Below, one piece after another: positions 42,300 through 50,944 of a stretch of 64,000 bases of DNA (within the stretch, counting starts at the first letter, position 1; every line of letters starts with the position of its first letter). The translations under genes were made by a program, and so were the position numbers. The stretch lies in assembly GCA_038231395.1 (NCBI GenBank), contig JBBRLL010000004.1, positions 1-64,000 of the forward strand, read 5' to 3'. A model generated the notes under the pieces. It did no database searches, was not told the origin of the DNA, and saw nothing but the letters and a program-made list of their open reading frames with translations. This stretch comes from Stagnihabitans sp038231395. GTDB lineage: Bacteria > Pseudomonadota > Alphaproteobacteria > Rhodobacterales > Rhodobacteraceae.

Positions 42300-42314
42300 G
42301 TTCTGCCCGTGTTC
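42300..42314. promoter_or_regulatory. LexA (SOS) box GTTC-N7-GTTC upstream of lexA
   Basis: GTTC at 42300-42303 and 42311-42314 with exactly seven bases between: the direct-repeat LexA box known from Rhodobacter and other alphaproteobacteria. It lies between the moeA stop and lexA start, where an autoregulated lexA promoter is expected. Confidence 0.82.
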
Positions 42315-42340
42315 CCGGTTTGTGTCAAGCCATTCCCGCT

Positions 42341-43510
42341 TTACAACGGCAGGTAGAGCGCGTTTGTTCCGGCTTTTTGCGGGCCATCGCCCATGGGCCG
42401 GATCAAAAGGGCATTGGCTTCGGTCAGAATGCGGATCAGGGCGCTGTCCTGCCGGTCAAACGGGGTAATCACACCCTGCGCCAACCGCGCCCGCATGTAG
42501 TGGGTGCGGGGGCCAGTGGCATCGACATCTGCGCCAAGAGCGGCCGCGAAGGTCGGCGGGGCGACATCCGGGCGGCCTTGCATCGCGCGCACCATCGGTA
42601 ACAAGAACAGATGCGTGCAAACAATGGAGGATACCGGGTTGCCGGGCAACCCCAACATCGGGGTGTCGCCGATCCGGCCCGCCATCAAGGGCTTTCCGGG
42701 GCGCATGGCGATTTTCCAAAAGGCGCGCTCCATCCCCAGATCGCTGGCGACCTTGGCCACCAGATCATGGTCGCCCACCGAAGCGCCGCCGATGGTGACA
42801 ATCAGGTCGGCGTCGGCGGCAAGGCTGATGACAGCGCGCAGGTCCGCTTCCGTGTCGCGGGCAATGGGCAGGATGCGGGCAACGCCACCCTCTGCCTCAA
42901 CCAAAGCTGCGATGGCAAAAGCGTTGGAGCAGATGATCTGGTCGCGCCCCGGGTCTTCGCCCGGCATCACCAACTCGTCGCCGGTGGCTATGATGGCTAC
43001 GGTCGGGCGGCGGTGGACCTGCACCTGCGGGATGTTCATCGCCGCCAACAGCGCAAGGTCATGGGGGGCAATGCGTCGTGGGGACAGCGTCTCACCCGCC
43101 TTGAAATCTTGACCCATCGGGCGGATATGGCGGGCGGTGTCGGCGTTGGGTTTGAGTGTGATGACGGCGCCGTCAACCGTGACATCTTCCTGGATGATGA
43201 CACGCGTCGCCCCGTCCGGCACCGGCGCGCCGGTGAAGATGCGCACGGCCTGACCGGGCGACACACTGCCCTGATGCGCTTTGCCGGCCTGAGCGGTGCC
43301 ATCGACCGCAAAGCTATCGCCGGGGATCGGGTCGCCCTGAACCGCATAGCCGTCCATGGCAGAGGCGGCAAACGGCGGTTGGTCACGCAAGGCTACGGCA
43401 GGCTTGGCCATCATCCGGCCCACCGACTGGCGCAGCGCCACAAACTCGGCTGGCAGAGGTTCTACGAGGGCAAGGCAGCGGCCAAGGGCGTCGTCAACTG
43501 TGATCATCAT
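42341..43510 (-). CDS. moeA: Molybdopterin molybdenumtransferase MoeA
   Basis: 389 residues. It inserts molybdate into adenylylated molybdopterin in molybdenum cofactor synthesis. The N-terminal half has Q-P-P-F-A-A-S-A-M-D-G-Y-A, and G-A-P-V-P-D-G-A-T-R-V-I-I-Q-E-D. The MoCF_biosynth core has I-A-T-G-D-E-L-V, V-T-I-G-G-A-S-V-G-D-H-D and M-R-P-G-K-P-L. Full length. It follows moaC after 111 bp in the same direction, linking cofactor genes. Confidence 0.96.
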   Translation of the reverse strand: MMITVDDALGRCLALVEPLPAEFVALRQSVGRMMAKPAVALRDQPPFAASAMDGYAVQGDPIPGDSFAVDGTAQAGKAHQGSVSPGQAVRIFTGAPVPDGATRVIIQEDVTVDGAVITLKPNADTARHIRPMGQDFKAGETLSPRRIAPHDLALLAAMNIPQVQVHRRPTVAIIATGDELVMPGEDPGRDQIICSNAFAIAALVEAEGGVARILPIARDTEADLRAVISLAADADLIVTIGGASVGDHDLVAKVASDLGMERAFWKIAMRPGKPLMAGRIGDTPMLGLPGNPVSSIVCTHLFLLPMVRAMQGRPDVAPPTFAAALGADVDATGPRTHYMRARLAQGVITPFDRQDSALIRILTEANALLIRPMGDGPQKAGTNALYLPL

Positions 43511-43621
43511 CCGCTCCGCTTCGTGTCAGGTCAGGGGAATTGGTCGCGTTCGTCTGTCAGGGCGATCAGCCGCAGCCGATACCTGACCAAAATCCAACCC
43601 ATAAAACCTAATGTCATACCT

Positions 43622-44116
43622 TCACTTCGCCTCGTAAAGTCCTGATTTTCCGCCATCTTTCAGAAGCAACCTCACCCCTTCGATCCGCATACCCTTCTCA
43701 ACCGCTTTCAACATGTCATAGACGGTCAGACAGGCGATCGAGACTGCCGTCAAAGCCTCCATCTCGACCCCGGTGACGCCGGAGGTCTTGACGGTGGCGG
43801 TGACACGAACGCCGGGCAAACGGAGATCAGGCACAAGGTCAACGGCAACTTTGGTGATCGGCAAAGGGTGGCACAGCGGGATCAGGTCGGCGGTTTTCTT
43901 GGCAGCCATGATCCCTGCCAGCCGTGCCACGCCCAGAACGTCACCCTTTTTGGCGCGGCCTTCGGTGATGTAAGCCAAAGTCTCTGCCCGCATCAGCACC
44001 AGACCTTCGGCAGTGGCCACGCGGGCGGTCACTGCCTTGTCGCCGACATCGACCATATGGGCGTGCCCTTGGTCGTCAAAATGGGTCAGTCCGCCGGTGC
44101 TGTCAGGATCATTCAT
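43622..44116 (-). CDS. moaC: Cyclic pyranopterin monophosphate synthase MoaC
   Basis: 164 residues. With MoaA it converts GTP to cyclic pyranopterin monophosphate, the first step of molybdenum cofactor synthesis. Motifs: M-V-D-V-G-D-K, K-K-T-A-D-L-I-P-L-C-H-P-L, and V-E-M-E-A-L-T-A-V-S with K-A-V-E-K-G-M. Start overlaps the trpC stop by four bases (ATGA, 44113-44116). moaA is not adjacent. Confidence 0.97.
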   Translation of the reverse strand: MNDPDSTGGLTHFDDQGHAHMVDVGDKAVTARVATAEGLVLMRAETLAYITEGRAKKGDVLGVARLAGIMAAKKTADLIPLCHPLPITKVAVDLVPDLRLPGVRVTATVKTSGVTGVEMEALTAVSIACLTVYDMLKAVEKGMRIEGVRLLLKDGGKSGLYEAK

Positions 44117-44928
44117 GCGCCACCCTGGGCTTTAAGAGGGCGCGACAGGATGGCCTTGGTCGCGGCAGTCACATCGGCCTGCCGCATCAGGCTTTCGCCG
44201 ATCAGAAAGCACCGCGCGCCATAGCGGGCAAGTTCGGCCAGATCGTCCGCCGTATAAAGCCCGCTTTCCGAGACGATGACCCGCCCCTCCGGCACATAGC
44301 GGGCCAGTTGGCGAGTGGTGTCCAATGACACCTCGAACGAATGCAAATTGCGGTTGTTGATGCCGATCAACGGCGAGTTCAGCAGGGTGGCGCGGTCAAG
44401 TTCGGCGCGGTCATGCACTTCGATCAGGACGTCCATGCCGTGCGCCACCGCCGCAGCCTCCAGCTCTGCTGCCTGCGTATCGCTGACCGATGCCATGATG
44501 ATCAGGATGCAGTCGGCGTGCAGGGCGCGGGCCTCGGCGACCTGATAGGTGTCATAAAGGAAATCCTTGCGCAGGCAGGGCAGTCTGACGGCGTGATGCG
44601 CTGCGGTCAGGTAGGCGTCGTCGCCCTGAAACGACGGCGCGTCGGTCAGAACAGACAGGCAAGTGGCACCGCCCGCTTCATAGGCGCGGGCCAAAGCGGG
44701 TACGTCGAAATCGGCGCGGATCAGGCCCTTGGAGGGGCTGGCCTTTTTGATTTCAGCGATCAGCCCATAGCCTGCGGTGGCGGCCTCGGACAGGGCTTTG
44801 GCAAAGCCGCGCGGCGGCGGGGCGGAAAGGGCTGCCTCTTCAACGGTGGCGAGCGGTCGCGCGGCCTTGCGGGCGGCAACCTCTTGCAGCTTGTAGGTCT
44901 TGATGGTGTCGAGGATTGTGGCTGTCAT
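44113..44928 (-). CDS. trpC: Indole-3-glycerol phosphate synthase
   Basis: 271 residues. It makes indole-3-glycerol phosphate in tryptophan synthesis. TIM-barrel motifs: L-I-A-E-I-K-K-A-S-P-S-K-G, L-S-V-L-T-D, L-R-K-D-F-L-Y-D, G-I-N-N-R-N-L, and V-S-E-S-G-L. ATG 44928 was chosen over a TTG two codons upstream. trpC coupled to moaC is a typical alphaproteobacterial arrangement, usually with trpD/trpG further upstream; here a CAP-domain gene precedes instead. Confidence 0.96.
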   Translation of the reverse strand: MTATILDTIKTYKLQEVAARKAARPLATVEEAALSAPPPRGFAKALSEAATAGYGLIAEIKKASPSKGLIRADFDVPALARAYEAGGATCLSVLTDAPSFQGDDAYLTAAHHAVRLPCLRKDFLYDTYQVAEARALHADCILIIMASVSDTQAAELEAAAVAHGMDVLIEVHDRAELDRATLLNSPLIGINNRNLHSFEVSLDTTRQLARYVPEGRVIVSESGLYTADDLAELARYGARCFLIGESLMRQADVTAATKAILSRPLKAQGGA

Positions 44929-44976
44929 GGCCAAGGGAGTACCGCGAAGTGCCGGCGAAGGAAAGGGTCGCAGGCC

Positions 44977-45498
44977 CTACCTTGGCCTGTAGAAATTGAC
45001 GACCCAGGTCGGGTAGGCGCCATCCGTCAGCCCGATGCCAACCTGGGTGACCCCGGCCATCAGGATGTTGCGCCGATGTCCGGGCGAGGCGAGCCATAAG
45101 ACCATCCCGACCTCTGGCGTGGTAAAGCCTTCTCCGGTGTTTTCGGCGGCCAGTGAAATGCTGATGCCGCCGCGCTTCAGACGTTCGGACAGCGTTGATC
45201 CGTCACTGCCTTTGTGGTCGATGTCGCGCCGCGCGGCGATTTCGCAGGCGTAGAATTGCGCCACTCTGCTGCCCGATGGCGCGAGGGTCAGTGCCGGCAG
45301 CCCGGCCTTGATGCGTTCGGCGTTCATCAGGGCCACCAGGGTTTCGGACTTGGCTTTGGCGTCCGGCGGGGTCGGGCAAGTGGCGCTGGCAGGCCATGGG
45401 CGCGCTACTGTCGCATCGGGGGCAAGCGCCGTGCCGGTGGTGGTGACCGTGATGGTGACGCAGCCTGACACCAGAAGGGGGAGCATCGTTTTGAACAT
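44977..45498 (-). CDS. CAP-domain (SCP/YkwD-like) lipoprotein
   Basis: 173 residues. A short signal peptide ends in the lipobox L-V-S-G-C. The mature protein is a CAP domain: M-N-A-E-R-I-K-A-G-L-P-A-L, then D-I-D-H-K-G-S-D-G-S, A-E-N-T-G-E-G-F and W-L-A-S-P-G-H-R-R-N-I-L, ending with Y-P-T-W-V-V-N-F. Bacterial CAP proteins are envelope proteins of mostly unknown biochemical role. Start 45498 is set by the signal peptide. Divergent from clpP over about 210 bp. Confidence 0.88.
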   Translation of the reverse strand: MFKTMLPLLVSGCVTITVTTTGTALAPDATVARPWPASATCPTPPDAKAKSETLVALMNAERIKAGLPALTLAPSGSRVAQFYACEIAARRDIDHKGSDGSTLSERLKRGGISISLAAENTGEGFTTPEVGMVLWLASPGHRRNILMAGVTQVGIGLTDGAYPTWVVNFYRPR

Positions 45499-45711
45499 GG
45501 GGCCTTGCCTGACTGGTTGACCGGATCCTGAAGGCTTTCTGACCGACCTGACCAGAAACGCAATCCCTTTACCGTCCGTTAAGCCCGGACCGATAAGCAC
45601 AGCAAGTTTGCTTCACTTTTTTCCCCCGCCCTTGCAGCCCCCGGTGCGCGCCACTAAGACTCTGGCAAGGCTCAGGCGATAATGCTTCACGTGACAACAG
45701 GCAGGTTTGAA

Positions 45712-46344
45712 ATGCGCGATCCCATCGACACTTACATGAATACACTCGTGCCCATGGTCGTCGAACAGACGAGCCGGGGTGAGCGGGCCTATGACATCTA
45801 CTCCAGACTGTTGAAAGAACGCATCATTTTTCTGGCAGGCCCGGTGCATGACGGCGTGTCCAGCCTGATCTGCGCCCAGCTTTTGTTCCTTGAGGCGGAA
45901 AATCCCTCCAAGGAAATTTCGATGTACATCAACTCGCCGGGCGGGGTGGTGACCTCTGGCCTGTCGATCTATGACACGATGCAATACATCCGCCCCAAGG
46001 TTTCGACGATGGTGATGGGGCAGGCGGCCTCGATGGGGTCGCTGTTGCTGACGGCGGGCGAAAAGGGCATGCGCTATTCGCTGCCCAACAGCCGGGTCAT
46101 GGTCCACCAGCCATCGGGCGGTTATCAGGGTCAGGCGACCGACATCATGATACACGCCCGTGAAACGGAAAAGCTCAAGCGCCGTTTGAACGAGATTTAC
46201 GTCAAGCACACCGGCAACACCTACGAGATGGTTGAGGCGGCGCTGGAGCGGGACAATTTCATGTCCGCCGAAGACGCCAAGGCCTGGGGTCTGATCGACG
46301 AGATCCTCGACAGCCGTGGCAAGATGGACGACAAGGACAAGTAA
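45712..46344 (+). CDS. clpP: ATP-dependent Clp protease proteolytic subunit
   Basis: 210 residues. Self-assembling serine protease chamber; catalytic triad at Ser107 (G-Q-A-A-S-M-G-S), His132 (R-V-M-V-H-Q-P-S) and Asp181. Start ATG 45712 matches the family length; an upstream in-frame extension is not conserved. It is followed by clpX 127 bp later in the same direction, its unfoldase partner. A GC-rich hairpin without T-run lies in the gap. Confidence 0.97.
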   Translation: MRDPIDTYMNTLVPMVVEQTSRGERAYDIYSRLLKERIIFLAGPVHDGVSSLICAQLLFLEAENPSKEISMYINSPGGVVTSGLSIYDTMQYIRPKVSTMVMGQAASMGSLLLTAGEKGMRYSLPNSRVMVHQPSGGYQGQATDIMIHARETEKLKRRLNEIYVKHTGNTYEMVEAALERDNFMSAEDAKAWGLIDEILDSRGKMDDKDK

Positions 46345-46361
46345 AGGTTCAGGAATAATTT

Positions 46362-46387
46362 CCGGGCGGTGGACAGCTGCCGCCCGG
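46362..46387 (+). terminator. GC-rich hairpin between clpP and clpX, possible weak terminator/attenuator
   Basis: CCGGGCGG and CCGCCCGG form an 8-bp stem with a 10-base loop, 17 bases after the clpP stop. There is no T-run, so it may stabilise the clpP message end or partly terminate rather than block clpX expression. Confidence 0.35.
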
Positions 46388-46471
46388 GGCAATTTCGGAT
46401 TGTGGAGGCGCGGGCCTTGGCCTAGACTTCCCTAAATTCGTCCCGTGTGGGGCGCTGGTCAGAGGACGATA

Positions 46472-47737
46472 ATGGCGAACAATTCGGGCAGCGACAGCAA
46501 AAATACCCTCTATTGCTCGTTCTGCGGCAAGAGCCAGCACGAGGTCCGCAAGCTGATCGCGGGGCCGACCGTATTCATCTGTGATGAATGTGTCGAGCTG
46601 TGCATGGATATCATCCGTGAGGAAACCAAGGCCACGGGGCTGAAAGCCACCGATGGCGTGCCGATCCCGCGCGACATCTGCAAGGTTCTGGATGATTATG
46701 TGATCGGTCAGGTCCATGCAAAGCGCGTGCTTTCCGTGGCGGTCCACAACCATTACAAACGCCTCAACCACGGCAGCAAATCCGATGTGGAGCTGGCGAA
46801 AAGCAACATCCTGCTGATTGGCCCAACCGGCTGCGGCAAGACTTTGCTGGCGCAGACTCTGGCGCGCATCCTGGAAGTGCCGTTCACGATGGCAGATGCC
46901 ACAACGTTGACGGAAGCCGGTTACGTCGGTGAGGATGTGGAAAACATCATCCTGAAGCTGTTGCAGGCCTCTGAATACAACGTCGAGCGGGCGCAGCGCG
47001 GCATCGTCTACATTGACGAGGTCGACAAGATCACCCGCAAATCAGACAACCCCTCGATCACCCGCGACGTTTCGGGTGAGGGTGTGCAACAGGCTTTGCT
47101 GAAGATCATGGAAGGCACTGTCGCATCGGTGCCGCCGCAAGGGGGCCGCAAGCATCCGCAGCAGGAGTTCCTGCAAGTTGACACCACCAACATCCTGTTC
47201 ATCTGCGGTGGTGCCTTTGCCGGTCTGGAAAAGATCATCGCACAGCGCAACAAAGGTTCAGCGATGGGCTTTGGTGCCGACGTGAAAGACCCCGACGCGC
47301 GAGGGGCCGGTGAATTGTTCATGGAGCTGGAGCCGGAAGACCTGTTGAAATTCGGCCTGATTCCGGAATTTGTGGGCCGTTTGCCGGTGATTGCCACCCT
47401 GACTGATCTGGATGAAGCGGCTTTGGTCACCATCCTGACCGACCCAAAGAACGCCTTGGTCAAGCAGTATCAGCGCCTGTTCGAGATTGAGGGCGTCAAG
47501 CTGACCTTCACGAGCGACGCTTTGGTTGCCATCGCCAAGCGCGCCATCAAACGCAAAACCGGTGCGCGCGGGCTGCGGTCGATCATGGAAGATATTCTTT
47601 TGGACACCATGTTTGAACTGCCGGGGCTGGAGAATGTCTCGGAAGTCGTGGTGAATGAAGAAGCCGTCGGGTCCAAAGGCAAACCGCTTTTGGTCCATAG
47701 CGAGGTCAAGGGAAAGAAACCTGCCTCTGCCGGGTGA
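46472..47737 (+). CDS. clpX: ATP-dependent Clp protease ATP-binding subunit ClpX
   Basis: 421 residues. N-terminal zinc-binding domain (C-S-F-C...F-I-C-D-E-C), then one AAA+ module with Walker A GPTGCGKT, Walker B I-V-Y-I-D-E-V-D-K-I, the substrate-gripping loop G-Y-V-G-E-D-V, sensor 2 K-T-G-A-R-G-L-R-S, and the ClpP-contact loop region. It unfolds proteins into ClpP. AGAGGAC precedes ATG 46472. A strong terminator follows. Confidence 0.98.
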   Translation: MANNSGSDSKNTLYCSFCGKSQHEVRKLIAGPTVFICDECVELCMDIIREETKATGLKATDGVPIPRDICKVLDDYVIGQVHAKRVLSVAVHNHYKRLNHGSKSDVELAKSNILLIGPTGCGKTLLAQTLARILEVPFTMADATTLTEAGYVGEDVENIILKLLQASEYNVERAQRGIVYIDEVDKITRKSDNPSITRDVSGEGVQQALLKIMEGTVASVPPQGGRKHPQQEFLQVDTTNILFICGGAFAGLEKIIAQRNKGSAMGFGADVKDPDARGAGELFMELEPEDLLKFGLIPEFVGRLPVIATLTDLDEAALVTILTDPKNALVKQYQRLFEIEGVKLTFTSDALVAIAKRAIKRKTGARGLRSIMEDILLDTMFELPGLENVSEVVVNEEAVGSKGKPLLVHSEVKGKKPASAG

Positions 47738-47759
47738 ACCTTCGCGTAAAACATAAAGA

Positions 47760-47793
47760 AAAGGCCGCATCCGATTGGACTGCGGCCTTTTTC
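47760..47793 (+). terminator. Rho-independent terminator after clpX
   Basis: AAAGGCCGCA pairs with TGCGGCCTTT over an 11-base loop, then TTCTT. It starts 23 bases after the clpX stop. Confidence 0.88.
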
Positions 47794-47907
47794 TTGTTGG
47801 AAGGTTCGTCCGGCTTAAGCTCGACGGATGTTCCCCCAGCATTTTCGCGCTAAAAAGGCCAACCAACCGACCGGACCGCACCGGAGATGTTTGCCAATTT
47901 GAAAGGG

Positions 47908-48858
47908 CTACAGGCGTCCGAGACGCGCCGTCAAAAGCGCAAAGAACCCATCGGCATCGACCGTTCCCATAAACATCGCGTTGGCCGTTCGATCCGTGAC
48001 CCCCCACCAATCGGCAACTGTCATGCCAAGGGTCAGTTCGGATTGAGTCTCAATTTCCACATTGATGTGCCGCCCGGTGAACAAGCCCGGTTGCAACAGG
48101 TAGGCTACCACGCAGGGGTCATGCAGCGGCGCGCCCTCGCTCCCATATTTCGCCATGTCGAACCGTTCAAAGAAATCGGCCCATTCGGCAGTAACCCGGC
48201 CGACATTGGTGCCCAAAGCTCGGAAAGCCTCCACTCTTGCGCGGTTGGTCACCACTTTATGCGTGACGTCGAGCGACATCACCACCAAGGGCACGCCGGA
48301 TTTGAACACGATTTCAGCGGCTTCCGGGTCGACGTAGATGTTGAACTCTGCCGTTGGCGTGATGTTGCCAACCTCGAAATAGGCCCCCCCCATCAGGACG
48401 ATTTCGGCGATGCGGCCCACAATGTCGGGCGCTTTCTGAAAGGCGGTGGCGAGGTTGGTCAGGGGCCCAAGCGCGCACAGGGTCACCGAACCCGAGGGCT
48501 CTCGTCGCAAGGTTTCGATCAGGAAATCCACCGCATGCTGCCGACGCAGGCGCATCGTGGGTTCGGTCATCACGGGACCGTCGAGGCCGGTTTTGCCGTG
48601 CACATGCTCGGCCGTCACCAGTTTACGCTGCAACGGCGCATCACATCCGGCAAAAACCTTGACGTCCGGCTTGCCGGCCAGCTCGCAGATGATGCGGGCG
48701 TTGCGCTCCGTCCAATTGAGAGGCACATTTCCCGCAACCGCACAAATACCAAGCACATCAAGCTCTTCCGGGCTGGCCAGCGCCATAAGGATGGCGAAAG
48801 CGTCATCTTGACCGGGATCGGTGTCGATGATGATTTTGCGTGGACGCGCGTGAGTCAT
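47908..48858 (-). CDS. Nucleoside hydrolase (IUNH family)
   Basis: 316 residues. It cleaves ribonucleosides to base and ribose. The N-terminal I-I-I-D-T-D-P-G-Q-D-D-A is the calcium and ribose-binding signature, with later N-V-P-L-N-W-T, A-L-G-P-L-T-N-L-A and H-D-P-C-V-V-A-Y, where the His-Asp completes the site. Substrate preference (purine or pyrimidine) cannot be read. AAAGGAG lies before ATG 48858. Next to an iron-binding protein gene 65 bp upstream in the same direction. Confidence 0.93.
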   Translation of the reverse strand: MTHARPRKIIIDTDPGQDDAFAILMALASPEELDVLGICAVAGNVPLNWTERNARIICELAGKPDVKVFAGCDAPLQRKLVTAEHVHGKTGLDGPVMTEPTMRLRRQHAVDFLIETLRREPSGSVTLCALGPLTNLATAFQKAPDIVGRIAEIVLMGGAYFEVGNITPTAEFNIYVDPEAAEIVFKSGVPLVVMSLDVTHKVVTNRARVEAFRALGTNVGRVTAEWADFFERFDMAKYGSEGAPLHDPCVVAYLLQPGLFTGRHINVEIETQSELTLGMTVADWWGVTDRTANAMFMGTVDADGFFALLTARLGRL

Positions 48859-48923
48859 ATGGGCACTCCTTTGTCCCCATCCAACACCGCCCCACGCGAT
48901 TTGTCCATCCGGTCAGGATTCAA

Positions 48924-49919
48924 TCAGCCGTCAAAATCAACATCTTCAATCAGTTTTACAGCGTCCGGGCGGGCTTTGGCAATGTCTGAAAGGTCCAAAG
49001 CGTCTGGCGAGAACGCGCCCCAGCTTTGCACCAGCGCCGAACGCGGCACCCCAACCTTAACCGGGAATTCATGGTTGGTTTCGGCGTAGATTTTCTGCGC
49101 TTTGTCCGACGACAACCATTGCATCAGCTTCAACGCGGCGGCCTTGTCAGGGGCGGCTTTGGTCATCGCGATGCCAGAGATGTTCATGTGGCTGCCACCG
49201 CCCTCAAACACCGGAAAGTCGATGCGGATGGTTTGCGCATATTCCTTTTCGACGTTGTCGTTCAGCATCTGGCCGATGTAATAGGTGTTGCCGATGGCAA
49301 TATCGCACTCACCTGACCAGATCGACTTGACCTGATCGCGGTCAACTCCCTGGGGTTTGTGGGCGAGGTTGGGCTTCAGCCCCAAAAGCCAGGTCTTGGT
49401 CGCCTCCGGTCCGTGGTGCAAAAGATAAGCGGCGGTCAGGGCCACGTTGTAATCGGCAAGCCCGGAGCGCATGCAAAGCCGGCCCTTCCATTTTGGGTCC
49501 GCAAGGTCCTCATAGGTCGTGATCTCGCCCGGCTTTACGCGGTCCTTGCTGGCATAAACAACACGAGAGCGGGTCGTCAAGCCGAACCAAAGATCGCCCG
49601 GGTCACGGTATTCGGCGGGGATATTGGCCTTCAGCGTTGGGTCATCGACCGGTTGAATCACATCGGCATTGACCAGTTCGACCATGCGCCCGATGTCAAC
49701 CGTCAGCACCAGATCGGCGGGCGATCGGCTTCCTTCCGCTTTAAGCCTTTCGGCCATGCCTTTGTCAACAAAGGCAATATTCACATTGATCCCAGTTTCA
49801 GCCGTGAAGGCATCGACCAGCGGTTGAATGAGCTCAGGCTGCCTGTGCGAGTAGATATTGACCTCATCCGCCATCACCGGACTGGCGAACAAGAGGGCAA
49901 GCAAAGCGATGCGCGACAT
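48924..49919 (-). CDS. Ferric iron ABC transporter substrate-binding protein (FbpA/FutA-like)
   Basis: 331 residues with a signal peptide (MSRIALLALLFASPVMA). Mature start D-E-V-N-I-Y-S-H-R-Q-P-E-L, then F-V-D-K-G-M-A-E-R-L-K, and the paired tyrosines I-G-N-T-Y-Y-I-G that bind Fe3+ in this family. AAAGGA precedes the ATG. No permease or ATPase gene is adjacent; an FbpC-type ATPase exists at 3.2 kb in this window. The transporter is thus apparently split, or each partner belongs to another set. Confidence 0.92.
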   Translation of the reverse strand: MSRIALLALLFASPVMADEVNIYSHRQPELIQPLVDAFTAETGINVNIAFVDKGMAERLKAEGSRSPADLVLTVDIGRMVELVNADVIQPVDDPTLKANIPAEYRDPGDLWFGLTTRSRVVYASKDRVKPGEITTYEDLADPKWKGRLCMRSGLADYNVALTAAYLLHHGPEATKTWLLGLKPNLAHKPQGVDRDQVKSIWSGECDIAIGNTYYIGQMLNDNVEKEYAQTIRIDFPVFEGGGSHMNISGIAMTKAAPDKAAALKLMQWLSSDKAQKIYAETNHEFPVKVGVPRSALVQSWGAFSPDALDLSDIAKARPDAVKLIEDVDFDG

Positions 49920-50070
49920 GGTTGAGTCCTTTTGTCAGGTATTGCCCGTCTTAAACCGCGAAATGCGATGGCGGTCAATAGCTGACAAAAACACTTTGAT
50001 GTGGGCCCGCAAAACTTTTCCGCCGATTTCGACCCTCCACGTCCAGCCTTCCGTGCGAACTTGGCAAGGC

Positions 50071-50892
50071 CTAAGCCTTTTTGAGCTTGTCGTCGGCCCT
50101 GACCCGGTTCCACAAGGCGTCCATTTCGGCCAGGTCCGATTGCGCCGGGGTTTTGCCGTCTTCTGCCAGCCAATCCTCGATCTTGCCGAAGCGCCGGGTG
50201 AATTTTGCATTGGCACCGCGCAGGGCGGCTTCCGGGTCGACGCCCATGTGCCGCGCCAGATTGGCCATGACGAACAGCAGATCACCCATTTCTTCAACCA
50301 CGTCCAGCTCGGTCAAAGTGTCACGCGCTTCGACCAGTTCGGCCATTTCCTCTCGTATTTTGTCCAGAACCTGATCGGTGTTGGGCCAGTCGAACCCGAC
50401 CCGGGCCGCGCGTTTTTGCAGCTTCACCGCGCGCGTCAGGGCAGGCAGGCCTAGCGCCACGCCGTCCAGCACCCGCGCCGGGCCACGTTCCACGGCCTTG
50501 ATCTTCTCCCAATCGACCGTCTGCTGATCGGCGGTTTTGTCGCGGCTTTCGGTGCCAAAGACATGCGGATGACGGCTGAGCATCTTGTCAGAGATCGCCC
50601 TCGCCACATCGTCAAAGCCGAAAAGCCCGGCCTCTTCGGCGATTTGCGCATGAAAAACCACCTGCAACAGCAAATCGCCCAATTCGCCCGGCAACTCCTG
50701 CCAAGCCTGTCGCTCAATCGCGTCGGCCACTTCATGCGCCTCTTCGATCGTATAGGGTGCTATGGTGGCGAAGGTTTGCTCAATATCCCACGGGCAGCCA
50801 GAAGCCTTGTCCCGCAGCCGCCGCATGATTTCGCGCAGGCGCAAAATCCCGCCGTTGGGATCCCGCACAAGGTCGTCAGAAGTGTCAGGCAT
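50071..50892 (-). CDS. mazG: Nucleoside triphosphate pyrophosphohydrolase MazG
   Basis: 273 residues with two MazG domains. The first has W-D-I-E-Q-T...E-E-A-H-E-V-A-D-A-I, then G-D-L-L-L-Q-V-V-F-H; the second has R-E-E-M-A-E-L-V-E-A and E-E-M-G-D-L-L-F-V-M-A-N-L-A. Acidic E-E-x-x-E and G-D sets bind magnesium. It hydrolyses NTPs/dNTPs to monophosphates and lowers ppGpp in E. coli. ATG 50892 is 52 bp from the divergent M20 gene. Confidence 0.94.
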   Translation of the reverse strand: MPDTSDDLVRDPNGGILRLREIMRRLRDKASGCPWDIEQTFATIAPYTIEEAHEVADAIERQAWQELPGELGDLLLQVVFHAQIAEEAGLFGFDDVARAISDKMLSRHPHVFGTESRDKTADQQTVDWEKIKAVERGPARVLDGVALGLPALTRAVKLQKRAARVGFDWPNTDQVLDKIREEMAELVEARDTLTELDVVEEMGDLLFVMANLARHMGVDPEAALRGANAKFTRRFGKIEDWLAEDGKTPAQSDLAEMDALWNRVRADDKLKKA

Positions 50893-50944
50893 TGCAGCGA
50901 CCCCGGTTTTCAGGTTTGATCTAAAGGCAAAAAAGGAGACTGCC

